The translations under genes were made by a program, and so were the position numbers. The notes beneath the pieces were generated by a model. It did not search any database, was not told the origin of the DNA, and was given only the letters and a program-made list of their open reading frames with translations. Source: Globisporangium splendens (taxonomy: Eukaryota > Oomycota > Peronosporomycetes > Pythiales > Pythiaceae). Taken from it: a DNA stretch of 64,000 nt. How positions within the stretch are numbered: the stretch's first letter is position 1; each line of letters starts with the position of its first letter. The stretch is from NCBI GenBank assembly GCA_006386115.1, contig VFIW01000087.1, positions 124,001-188,000 of the forward strand. Direction: 5' to 3'. Below, piece by piece: positions 20,058-29,545 of this stretch.

Positions 20058-21979
20058 ATGGCGGACGTCGCGAGCCCCAAGCGCGACGCGGACGCCGCCA
20101 ACGGCGCTGCTGCTGCGGTGGCTCCCCCGTCTATCGTCACTACTGCGGCTGCACCCGTGACCGCGATGGAGGACGCACCGGAGAAGGCGACGCCGAACGG
20201 CGCGCGCGGTCGCAAGCGCGCTGCCGCTCCTCAACAGCAGCAGAAGGGCTCGTTCTCTCCCGGCGGCCATTACGCGGACCCGATGTCACCCATCGCGTCC
20301 ACGCCGCTCAAGCGGCAGCACGTGAACACTACGGCGGAGAAGAGCAAGTCGGCGAGACCCACACCCCAGGGTGTGTCGGCGGGGAAGAAGCAGAAGAAGC
20401 AGCAGCGAAATGACACCAGCGGGAACGTGGTGACTGGAAATGCGAAGGCAGAGGATGATGGTTTCTTGTCGCCACGGAAGCTCGTGAGTGAATATGACGC
20501 GACAGACGACAAAAATACGTACGTATCGACACCATTTATGCATGGAGAGCTACGCAGAACGACTGATTTGCTGGTTCTTCTGTGGAAGCAGAGATAGGAC
20601 TAGGAAACAGGAACAGAGCGACGCCGACATGCCGAGTGAAGACGATCCGACGGGCGTGATGTTCTCCCCGATGCTCAGGCCACCACGTGCGGTCAGAACC
20701 ACGTCGTCCTCTTCGTCTCCGTCGACTGCCACGCCCGACGCGTCGTTCCTGTCCTCAAGCTCCACGTGCTCGGAGAAGAACGACGACGAAGAGGACGCAG
20801 TAGTGGCAACTGCTACTGCTACTGCTACTGAACATACCGAGGCGGAAGACGATGAAGACGCGTATTCGTACACTGCTGGCTCGGAATCCGGGAGCGACGC
20901 GTCGGCCACCGAACAGGAATTCAATCCGTGAGTGTGGCAGTATATTTGTACCTTGCTTGCCCTGAAGCGCTCTTGTCTTGAACGCTTTGCTGTTGCTTGA
21001 CGTCAGGTTTTACTTTATGAAGACGCTACCGAAGTACGAGCACGTGGTCATTGGTCCACGGCCAGTTGTTCTTCCAGCGAAATCGGCTCATGCCCCCAAG
21101 ATCTCTCTGGTACGTTCGTCTCTAGCTGGTGCCTGCCATGTATCTGGAAATGGCTTCAACATATAAACTTTATCCTGTTTTTATATGTTTTCTTGTATTG
21201 CAGGTGTTAGATTTGGACGAGACGCTTGTCCACTGTAGCGTAGACGATGTGGAGAATCCGCACTTGCAATTTCCGGTAATACGGTTGTTGCCTTCATGAT
21301 GCTACCGCGCAATTCGTAATATTCATTCTCTCTATGTGAGCAGGTCAATTTCAATGGTGTCGAGTACACTGTGAAGGTCAAGAAACGTCCGCACATGGAG
21401 TATTTCCTCAAGCGCGTCTCGCAGCTTTTCGAAGTCGTCGTGTTCACGGCCTCGCATCGCGCGTACGCCGAGACGCTGCTCAATCTGATCGATCCGCACC
21501 GAAATCTCATCAAGTAAGTCTAAGATACACGGAAGACTTTGCTTTTTGCAAAATGTGCGGCTGACGGACGACAATCGTCTCTCTATCTCTAGGTATCGGC
21601 TGTATCGGGAAGATTGTTTGGACGTGTATGGGAACTATCTGAAAGATCTGACTGTCCTCGGACGCAACTTGTCCAAGGTGCTCTTGGTAGACAATTCTCC
21701 TCATGCGTTTGGCTACCAAGTGAGTTCGTCTATGTGTGAATTTGGTCATGAATGGCGTCCAAATATCACGTTAACCTCTTGTTTTGTATTTGTGTTTCGT
21801 GACAGGTCAGCAATGGCATTCCGATTGAAACGTGGTACGACGACGAAGCCGACGACGAGCTCCTGAACTTGCTGCCGTTCCTCGAGAGTCTGGTCGACGT
21901 CGACGACGTTCGGCCGATCGTCGAGAAGCAGTTCCAGATCCAGAAACTCATTGACGCCACGCCCGACGACATCATCTAA
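20058..21979 (+). CDS. CTDSPL2/SCP-like HAD protein phosphatase
   Basis: Seven exons: 20058-20518, 20598-20927, 21007-21109, 21204-21275, 21344-21513, 21593-21719 and 21806-21979; 478 residues. The C-terminal half is an FCP1-like catalytic domain with the nucleophile motif DLDETLVHCS (DxDxT), VVVFTASHRAYA, GRNLSKVLLVDNSPHAF and SNGIPIETWYDD, closest in my memory to CTDSPL2. The N-terminal half is low-complexity, Ala/Lys/Gln then Ser/Asp/Glu rich, and includes SP sites. It dephosphorylates phospho-Ser in nuclear or membrane substrates such as RNA polymerase II CTD or SMAD-type targets in animals. Exon 1/2 splice (donor 20519, acceptor 20597) is the least certain. The frame is open to 19896, but MADVASP at 20058 is the preferred start. 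Confidence 0.9.
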
Positions 21980-22203
21980 ATGGCCTTCAGAGCCAAGTTC
22001 TCCCGCATTATTGCTTGCCGCCCCCCTCCATCACCGTCGCGTTATTTTTCCCCTCTATTGAAGCGCAATCTCCTCGCAGTTTGTGTTTCTTTCCTTCGTT
22101 TATGTATTGATTTTTTTCCACGCAAGTCGATTTGATTTATCATATCCTCCCAATATCCGAGTTTTGTACACAGGCACTCACAAGAAACGAGACTACCTTC
22201 AAG

Positions 22204-25035
22204 TCATACCTGAATCACGGCTTCCTGCCGTTCGCTTGGAGTTTCTAGTGCGGCAGCATCGACTGAGAGATGGTCACGACTAGGCGGACGACGCTCACGC
22301 TCACGCTTTGCGATGAATGTCGCAACGACTCGCGCGGCCGCTTCATCCGTCAATTCGCGTACTTGATCAACCACAAGAACAGAGGTATGAGCAGCGAGTC
22401 GAGCTTCATTCAAATGCAAGAAAAGCGTCATCTCTTCAAACGCTTGGATCTCATCGCGAATCGATTTCCGCCACGGCAGTTGACTTTGGACACCAAAGCA
22501 GCAACGTACGCAAGTGTGGAAGCCTTCAGGCTGAGTTGCATTGGCACGAAGATACGGAGACATGGTAGACGCTGGATGACCAAGAACCGCCTGGGCGAGC
22601 AGCGCGAGCGTTGGGTAATCGAACGCCTTCCGCTGCCAATACGGCAGCACTTTGTCAAACGGGACGTCACAGAACGCCACGGACTCGTTCTGCAGATACC
22701 GTTCGATCTCTCGGCTGATCACCAGGTCAGCCGCCGGCCAGTCACTCCCGTAGCCATTCACATCACCAGAGCCATCACCAGCACTAGCAATGCCATCCGG
22801 CAGCATCGGCGTGGAGACTACTTCGAGGTACCCGAGACGAGAGAGCTCCTGCGCTTGGCGAGTCAGCTTCTCCTGGCGCGCGAGCTTTTGTCTTTTCAAG
22901 GACGGTTGGCTGCCACTGTGGTCTTCGTCATCGTCTCCTTCGGATGCGCCTCCAGGACTTCCACTTGGTGGTGATGTCAGCCTCGCCTTCCATTGGAGTG
23001 CTTCGCGTGCATATTTCTTGATCTGCGCGTGAATCAGTAGCTTCGTATCCAGTGAATCCTCACCTGGTGCATTGATAGAAAATTGCTGCTGGTCTAGCAA
23101 GCCAAGCTGACGGAAGCACGGATGGAAAAACACGCACATGATCGCCAACAACGACGACGATGAAGGACTCGCTTTCTCTCGGATAGCAGCAGCCCAGTGG
23201 GTCGCAAGCTCCTCGTGTAACTTCCTGGCAAACTCCGTCAATGTGGCATGGTCCATCGCTGCAACGCGCTCCTCTGAGGCATGTCCGTCCGAATTGGTGG
23301 CCATGGTGACCTGCAATGGCGTGGCTGGATTGAAGGTCGCTTGCTGCAGTGCAAACATGCGAAGGATCACCTCGGTGCAAGTAGGACTACTATTTCCTCC
23401 GCTCTCCGTGCCGGATTCGTCTTCAAGCTCGCTAAAAAAGCGTCCAAGAGGCTGCAAAATGGACACGCACTCCATGATTCCGTGCTCTGTGAAGTCTCGC
23501 ACGAGCCGTGGCGGGAGCGAGCCATGGTCGCTGCTTGCTTGCGTGAGGAAGAACAGACGACACGCCTCCCATTTGCTTCCAACACGCTGGAGAACGTTTG
23601 TAAATGATCGCCAGAAGGAGCTCGTGCGCTGACGAGCAGCATTGACTTGAAGCACACATTGAACGTCAGCCTCGACTCCCTGGAAGAGATCTGCAAAGTC
23701 CGCATCTAAAGCGCATGCAGCAAACTCTTGCAGCGCGGTAACCAGCTGCAGCAGATGCGAGTCGCTTGACGAGGAATACGCCTCGTCGATCGCGGCATGA
23801 CATGCAATCAGGCACGTACTTTCAATACGATGGCCAAGGTCTGCCGCAATGATGTGCGTCAACGTCGACGTTACAGCACCACAAGCCGACTTGTCGGCGA
23901 CAAAGGACTGGATGTGGTGCTTGCTGAGGTGGAGTCTCTCAAGCACACATCGAATCCATCGCTTCACACTTTCGCAATATGCAGCTGTGAGCTTCTCAGT
24001 GTCCTTATCCTCGCCGTTCTTTCTTGGGACCACAAAGCGCTTGACATCCAGCGTCAGGTGTTCGTGGTCAAACGCAGACGAAATGAACGACACGTGAAGC
24101 GCCAGGAACGACTCTTGCGTCTCTGCTTCTCGTTTTCCAACCGAAGATCTCGCCCGACACACGGGAATTTCCTCTAGGATGAGATGGAAAATCGGAATCG
24201 CCGCCAGCGGCAGCTCTCGCGCGATCTTCTCCATCAGATGAGACTGCGCGCTATCGAAGAACTCCGCCAAGTGATGCTGGATCCGTTTTTCACTCAGCGG
24301 CATTGAAGTTCGTGATTGCAGTGGCGATCGCGCAAGTCGTTGCAGCCGGTCGTCATTAACGAGCAGCGCAATCGGGAGTAAGTTGCGCACCACTGTCGCC
24401 ATCGTCCACTCCAGCGCTCGCGCTCGATCCGACACTTGTAGCTGCTGCTGATCCTGTCGAGGAGACTCCACAGCAGACGCTGCATGGAGTGCCGCTGCGT
24501 TCTGAACATCCACTGCTTTAACTGAAGTCACCGCAATATCTTCACTCGGAAGTTGGGGCTCCACCACTTGGCCCACTGTCGTCGTCATCGCTGCATCCGT
24601 CGCCACGGGCTGCAACCCAAGCAGGATCGACACCTGCTTTGGCTGTGGCGGCGCTTGGCCTCTCGCCTTGCGGTTCGCGTGCACGGTCTTGGGCGAGATG
24701 AGCTGGTGGAAGACCTGCAGGTGGCGCGTGCAGCCGGAGATGTTGGCGGCCGTGCTGATGATCGTCCTGTTGGCACGGCACTGCGGTGACGCGAGGCAGA
24801 ACCAGTGCGACTTGCCCGTGGCGAGGCACTGCACGCGGCGTCCGAAAAAGTAGATGAGCGAGCGCTGCAGGTTGTTCTTCGTGGGGATCGGGAAGTCGGC
24901 GAAGCCCGCGGGCGGCACGAACGCCGCGACGGCGGCTGCCACGACCGGCGGCACATCCGCCGCGCTCTCGTAAGGTGATGATGACGGTGATGCAGATGCA
25001 GACGCAGGGCGTCGTGCTGGGTCGCGCGGCGTCAT
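22204..25035 (-). CDS. hAT-transposase-derived BED zinc-finger protein
   Basis: Single exon; the frame is open from 25095, but MTPRDPARR at 25035 (943 residues) is the more likely start because the preceding 20 residues look like leader sequence. A BED-like zinc finger is near residues 80-120 (WFCLASPQC...CTRHLQVFH, C-x5-C and H-x4-H). A hAT-like RNase H region follows, with FVADKSACG where active transposases have (V/T)TDNAxN, and a C-terminal hAT dimerisation-like motif, VLPYWQRKAFDYPTLALLAQAVLGHPAST. The usual ...SERxFS after that is SPYLRAN, so the Glu of the DDE triad is probably lost. No terminal inverted repeats seen nearby. The intact long frame with missing catalytic residue suggests a domesticated, DNA-binding gene. 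Function unknown. Confidence 0.75.
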   Translation of the reverse strand: MTPRDPARRPASASASPSSSPYESAADVPPVVAAAVAAFVPPAGFADFPIPTKNNLQRSLIYFFGRRVQCLATGKSHWFCLASPQCRANRTIISTAANISGCTRHLQVFHQLISPKTVHANRKARGQAPPQPKQVSILLGLQPVATDAAMTTTVGQVVEPQLPSEDIAVTSVKAVDVQNAAALHAASAVESPRQDQQQLQVSDRARALEWTMATVVRNLLPIALLVNDDRLQRLARSPLQSRTSMPLSEKRIQHHLAEFFDSAQSHLMEKIARELPLAAIPIFHLILEEIPVCRARSSVGKREAETQESFLALHVSFISSAFDHEHLTLDVKRFVVPRKNGEDKDTEKLTAAYCESVKRWIRCVLERLHLSKHHIQSFVADKSACGAVTSTLTHIIAADLGHRIESTCLIACHAAIDEAYSSSSDSHLLQLVTALQEFAACALDADFADLFQGVEADVQCVLQVNAARQRTSSFWRSFTNVLQRVGSKWEACRLFFLTQASSDHGSLPPRLVRDFTEHGIMECVSILQPLGRFFSELEDESGTESGGNSSPTCTEVILRMFALQQATFNPATPLQVTMATNSDGHASEERVAAMDHATLTEFARKLHEELATHWAAAIREKASPSSSSLLAIMCVFFHPCFRQLGLLDQQQFSINAPGEDSLDTKLLIHAQIKKYAREALQWKARLTSPPSGSPGGASEGDDDEDHSGSQPSLKRQKLARQEKLTRQAQELSRLGYLEVVSTPMLPDGIASAGDGSGDVNGYGSDWPAADLVISREIERYLQNESVAFCDVPFDKVLPYWQRKAFDYPTLALLAQAVLGHPASTMSPYLRANATQPEGFHTCVRCCFGVQSQLPWRKSIRDEIQAFEEMTLFLHLNEARLAAHTSVLVVDQVRELTDEAAARVVATFIAKRERERRPPSRDHLSVDAAALETPSERQEAVIQV

Positions 25036-25413
25036 GATGGGGAGGAAGCGTCTCAACCCACTTCGATGGAAGAGGGAGGGGGTACTATTAAACATTATGG
25101 AACTTGAAGAATAAACCTTGCGAGGTTTTTGGACTGGTTTTGGTGGTGCTGTGAGGTTTTAGGCAGTCAAGAAGGTCATATCATGGTGTTCAAGTATAGA
25201 ACAAGCCCATTTCAAGTCAAAGGATACACTTCATTAAATCGGTTCCGAGTGTTCAAATGTTAAATATGGGAAAGTATCGACTTGGTGCGTATAAAGGTGA
25301 TGTTGCACATTCACTCTGGGCTGCATGCGTGCATGCATGCATGCAGGTATGAGGAAGATGGGTTCGACCGTTTGTTGCATGAATGCAGAAGCGGAGAAAG
25401 AGGGAAAGAACGC
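25036..25413. other. intergenic between hAT-derived gene and MOCOS
   Basis: Contains a TTGCGAGGTTTTT motif at about 25125 repeated in reverse at 28239-28250, and a GCATGC run at 25322-25345. Divergent promoters for both genes must lie here. Confidence 0.45.
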
Positions 25414-25430
25414 GGTCATTTGCGCATTTA
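25414..25430 (+). promoter_or_regulatory. oomycete Inr+FPR core promoter for MOCOS
   Basis: GGTCATTTGCGCATTTA matches TCATTYYNCAWTTT-type consensus and lies 39 bases before the ATG at 25469. It supports that start over the in-frame ATG at 25325. Confidence 0.7.
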
Positions 25431-25468
25431 ACAGCAGACGCGCACAGCAGATACACACAGAGAGCACG

Positions 25469-28072
25469 ATGGCAGTGGACGACTGCACCAGCAAGGACGA
25501 GCTCCTGCGCGTGTTCCCTCAGTACGGATACGGCAAAGACGATGCGCACAAGGAGCAACTGGCGATCGATTGCATGCGCGCGCAGGAGTTTGCGCACATG
25601 GAAGGTATGTGCGTTTTGTATAGGTTCTCTATTGCATGCTTGATGCAGTCACTCCCATGTGCTTGTGCTGATTGTATAGGGAGTGTGTACTTGGATCATG
25701 CGGGTGCGACGATGTATTCGTCGGCGCAGTTGCAGCGCGTGTTTGCGGAACTGAGCTCTGGTCTCTACGGCAATCCACACAGCACACCCACGATGGCGAG
25801 AGACGTGGAGAACGTGAAGCGCCGTGTGTTGCGCCTCTTCTCGGCAAGGGAGGACGAGTACGAGCTGATCTTCACGTCAGGCGCCACGGCGGCGCTCAAG
25901 CTCGTGGGCGAGTGCTTCCCGTGGCAGAAGGGGAGTCGATTCGCGTACTCGATGGACTCGCATACGAGTGCGCTGGGCATCCGCGGGTATGCGGCCAAGC
26001 ACGGCGCTGATACTGTTTGCATCCCCCTGGACGAGATGCAGTGCATGGAAGAAGATCGAAGCGAAAGCAACGACGCTGAGGTCAGCACATCAACAGAAGG
26101 AGAAGCGATGCAGAGCAATATGCCGTTAAATCTGTTTGCGTTCCCAGCAGAGTGCAACTTCAGCGGCTTGTGCCATCCGCTTTCGCTTGTGGATAGGGTC
26201 CGAAAGGGACAACTAAACAAGCAGCGATCTAGAGAAGCATCAGAGGCACAAGGATCCAGGTGGCTTGTGCTCGTGGACGCTGCAAAATATGTCTCGACGC
26301 ACAAGTTGGATCTCTCGAACCACAAGCCGGACTTTGTCGTGTGCTCGTTCTACAAGATGTTCGGCTACCCGACGGGTCTCGGCGCTTTGTTGGTGCAGAA
26401 AACCGTGCTGCCGTTGCTTCAGAAGGTGTACTACGGAGGTGGCACGGTGCAAAGCATCCTGGCGGCGCAGCATATCGTGAATCCGAAAGGAGGCATCGAG
26501 GCTGGCGCTGGGTTCGCCGACGGCACGCAATCGTTTCTCTCGATCCTGTCGCTGCGCCATGGACTGGATCAACTTGAGCGATTGGGAATGGCGAACATCG
26601 AGCAACACACGGCAGCACTCACCAACCTTCTCTTCACCAAATTAACCGCGATGAAACACTGGAACAACCGTCCAGTGTGCAAAATCTATGGGAATCACCA
26701 TAGAAAGTCATTGCAAGGCTCCATCGTGACGTGCAACTTTCTGCGGCCGGACGGCAGCTACGTCGGGTACTCGGAGGTCAGTAAGCTCGCTGCGATCCAC
26801 AATATCCAGCTACGAACAGGCTGCTTCTGTAATCCAGGCGCGTGTCAATCGTACCTGCAATTGCGGGATGCCGACGTGCTCGCGGGGATCGAAGCTGGCC
26901 ACGTGTGTGGCGACGACATGGATCTCGTGAATGGACTACCCACGGGCGCTGTGCGGATCTCTATCGGGTACATGACCACGTTCGAAGACATTGTCGCATT
27001 CACGGATTTCGTGACCAAGTACTTTGTGAGCACCATGGAACCCGTCAAGCAAATGCCCGCTACCAATATAGTGACAAAAGAACCGAGAGAGGGCGTGTAC
27101 CTGCGCAAGATCACGTTGTTTCCGATCAAATCTTGCGGTGGAATGGTCGTTGATGCATGGCCGGTGGGCTCGCGCGGGCTCCTGTTCGATCGCGAGTGGG
27201 CGATCATGGACGTCGCGACCAACAAGGCGTTCTCGCTCAAGGAGCTACCAGAACTGTGTCACATTCACCCTGTGGTCGATTTGAAGCACCAAACACTGAC
27301 AATCACGTTTCAAAAAGCGGACGGCAACTCGGACGATTCGGATACGTTTGCACTGCCACTGCATGCGGATATCGCAAGCTCGAACAGAAACAAAGATGCT
27401 GATACGTCGCGGGACCTGCAAGTGTGTACAGACGCCTGCAAGGGGCGTGATGTCGGTGGCGAGGTGTCGCAGTGGCTGAGTGCGCGGCTGCAGCGGCAAT
27501 GCGCACTCGTCCGCGTCGCTGCAAACCACCTCCGCGATTCCCAAGCGTCTTCAAAATCCACACGGCGTAATGCGCAGCGCAGCGATAGCTCTCCAACCAG
27601 CGAAGACGCTGTGACAACAGAGTCTAAAGCGAAGATTGGCTTTGCGAATCAGGCGCAGTACCTGTTGATCTCGAGTGCGAGCATCGCGAACTTCAACATT
27701 GCCCTGCGTGCGGTCGACGCCACGCTCGACGTGAACGAAGACGCGTTCCGTGCGAATTTCATCGTCGACGGCTGCGCGGCCTTCGAGGAAGACACGTGGA
27801 TGCGATTGCGCATCGAGCGCAATATCGACGGCGACAGCAATTGTGATGAAGATGGTGTGACATTCGACGTGTCAGGCGCGTGCAGCCGCTGCGCCATGAT
27901 CAACATCGACCCGAAGACCGGCGCATTCCACCGCGCGCCGCTGCAGGCGCTCTCCAAGTACCGGCGCGAGCGCAGCAGCATCTTCTTCGGGCAGTTCCTC
28001 ACGCGGCAGACGCGCGCAGGAGGTGTTGCGCTCCAGTGGGTGCGCGTTCGCGACCGCATCCTGTGCGCCTAG
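25469..28072 (+). CDS. MOCOS: molybdenum cofactor sulfurase (aminotransferase V + MOSC)
   Basis: Two exons, 25469-25604 and 25680-28072, give 842 residues (human 888). The intron (75 nt, GTATGT...TATAG) is a multiple of three and has no stop, so the frame also reads through it; removing it restores the conserved junction EG|SVYLDHAGAT. N-terminal NifS-like PLP domain: YLDHAGAT, GNPHS, FTSGATAALK, PLP-lysine in SFYKMFGYPTG, catalytic Cys in GCFCNPGACQ. MOSC_N beta-barrel then MOSC domain with FRANFIVDG, FEED, CSRC and a final YRR block. The enzyme swaps oxygen for sulfur on Mo cofactor of xanthine dehydrogenase and aldehyde oxidase in the cytosol. The reading is strong; the exact N-terminus depends on the intron being removed. 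Confidence 0.93.
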   Translation: MAVDDCTSKDELLRVFPQYGYGKDDAHKEQLAIDCMRAQEFAHMEGMCVLYRFSIACLMQSLPCACADCIGSVYLDHAGATMYSSAQLQRVFAELSSGLYGNPHSTPTMARDVENVKRRVLRLFSAREDEYELIFTSGATAALKLVGECFPWQKGSRFAYSMDSHTSALGIRGYAAKHGADTVCIPLDEMQCMEEDRSESNDAEVSTSTEGEAMQSNMPLNLFAFPAECNFSGLCHPLSLVDRVRKGQLNKQRSREASEAQGSRWLVLVDAAKYVSTHKLDLSNHKPDFVVCSFYKMFGYPTGLGALLVQKTVLPLLQKVYYGGGTVQSILAAQHIVNPKGGIEAGAGFADGTQSFLSILSLRHGLDQLERLGMANIEQHTAALTNLLFTKLTAMKHWNNRPVCKIYGNHHRKSLQGSIVTCNFLRPDGSYVGYSEVSKLAAIHNIQLRTGCFCNPGACQSYLQLRDADVLAGIEAGHVCGDDMDLVNGLPTGAVRISIGYMTTFEDIVAFTDFVTKYFVSTMEPVKQMPATNIVTKEPREGVYLRKITLFPIKSCGGMVVDAWPVGSRGLLFDREWAIMDVATNKAFSLKELPELCHIHPVVDLKHQTLTITFQKADGNSDDSDTFALPLHADIASSNRNKDADTSRDLQVCTDACKGRDVGGEVSQWLSARLQRQCALVRVAANHLRDSQASSKSTRRNAQRSDSSPTSEDAVTTESKAKIGFANQAQYLLISSASIANFNIALRAVDATLDVNEDAFRANFIVDGCAAFEEDTWMRLRIERNIDGDSNCDEDGVTFDVSGACSRCAMINIDPKTGAFHRAPLQALSKYRRERSSIFFGQFLTRQTRAGGVALQWVRVRDRILCA

Positions 28073-28221
28073 TTGAAGTTTCTCCCCATGAAAGCTTCAA
28101 TTGGATCTAGATCTAATACCCTGCATAATGCCAACTTCCTGTGAAAAAACCATGTAGCGATCTAAACCAACCTCTCATGCTTAATACAAACCTACGTGCG
28201 TACGCCACACAAAAACGGACA

Positions 28222-28247
28222 CGAGGTTTTTTGAAATCAAAACCTCG
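28222..28247. repeat. CGAGGTTTT hairpin
   Basis: Nine-base perfect arms CGAGGTTTT (28222-28230) and AAAACCTCG (28239-28247) with an 8-base loop, between MOCOS and the cyclophilin gene. Further GAGGTTTT words occur at about 28290 and, inverted, at about 25125 on the other side of MOCOS. Confidence 0.55.
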
Positions 28248-28427
28248 CAAAGACAATGGCTGCTCCCACACAAAACAATAACAAAACTATGAGGTTTTGA
28301 GGTTCTTTGGCAGCTCAATGCTGGACTTGGTGCTTGTTTGTTGCCCTTTTGCCGCCGCACTTTGACTTTTCCCCACCCAGTCGCAAGAGAGCTAAAGATC
28401 CCCCCTCCCCCTTCCTCCTTCTCCAAG

Positions 28428-29045
28428 ATGCCAAACCCACGCGTGTTCTTCGACATGACCATCGGCGGCGCTCCAGCCGGCCGCATCACCTTCGAGCTCT
28501 TCGCCGACAAGGTGCCAAAGACCGCCGAGAACTTCCGTGCGCTCTGCACGGGCGAGAAGGGCATCGGCCGTTCGGGCAAGCCTCTCCACTTCAAGGGCTC
28601 GGCCTTCCACCGTGTCATCCCAAACTTCATGTGCCAGGGCGGTGACTTCACCCGTGGCAACGGCACGGGCGGTGAATCGATCTACGGCGAAAAGTTCGCG
28701 GATGAGAACTTCCTCCTCAAGGTTCGTAATGCGTATGGTTGCGTCTGCGATCCATCATCCCCTTTAGGTATGTTGACGCACGGGTGCTGACGGAAATGTT
28801 TATTATTTTGTTATTAATCACAGCACAAGGGCGAAGGTATCTTGTCGATGGCGAACGCCGGCCCAAACACCAACGGCTCGCAATTCTTCATCTGCACGGT
28901 CGAGACCTCGTGGTTGGACGGCAAGCACGTCGTGTTCGGCCGTGTCGTGGAAGGCATGGACGTGGTCAAGAGCATTGAAGGCGTCGGCAGCCAGTCGGGC
29001 CAGACCAAGAAGCCAGTCGTGATCGCCAACTGTGGTGAACTCTAA
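28428..29045 (+). CDS. cyclophilin A-type peptidyl-prolyl isomerase
   Basis: Exons 28428-28721 and 28824-29045; 171 residues, the usual cyclophilin A length. All catalytic-pocket motifs are present: [15 protein letters not shown] (Arg55/Phe60-type residues), [21 protein letters not shown] in [12 protein letters not shown] and [13 protein letters not shown]. There is no signal peptide or C-terminal extension, so it is the cytosolic form. The [11 protein letters not shown] loop insertion matches the divergent-loop cyclophilins of plants and protists. It catalyses proline cis-trans isomerisation during folding and binds cyclosporin-type drugs in this family. The first ATG of [10 protein letters not shown] is clear. 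Confidence 0.96.
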
Positions 29046-29545
29046 GCAGCTTGTGTGTCGACGCACTTGAGCCAGTCGTCAAGTGAATGAATGATTTCTT
29101 TGTCTCCTTTTGTCGGGACGTTTATGAATAGCAGCATCAGCCGGTGCTTGTTGTGTACCATGCGGTCTCTTCCCCATGAAAACGAGCAAGAAAGCAGGAA
29201 AAAAAGAGAAAGTAATTAAGAACTGCAACCTGCTCTCGTTTGCAGGTTTCATGTCGACATCCCGCCCTCTTTGTCGCTTTTTTTTTTTTGTTCATATCTT
29301 CAACTGCGGCTGCAAGCGAATCTTGACGAACGCTCCCCCCACACACACGCACATGCACATGCACATGCACACGCTTCAAAGCCCATTGTAGGTACCAGAA
29401 AAGATCTCTTTTATATCCATCTGGTCTTCATGTCGCAGAGAGGCTACTATTAAAGGACACGGCTCTCTATTCAAAGCACTCCGCCTGTCACACGAAAGCA
29501 CTTGACAAGCTACAGTTACAAGAGAAAGTACATTAACACGAATCT
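29046..29545. other. intergenic between cyclophilin and SNF2-like gene (convergent 3' ends)
   Basis: Convergent 3' flanks. It holds a poly-T tract near 29279 and a CACATG/CACACG simple repeat at about 29337-29373. No gene supported. Confidence 0.55.
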
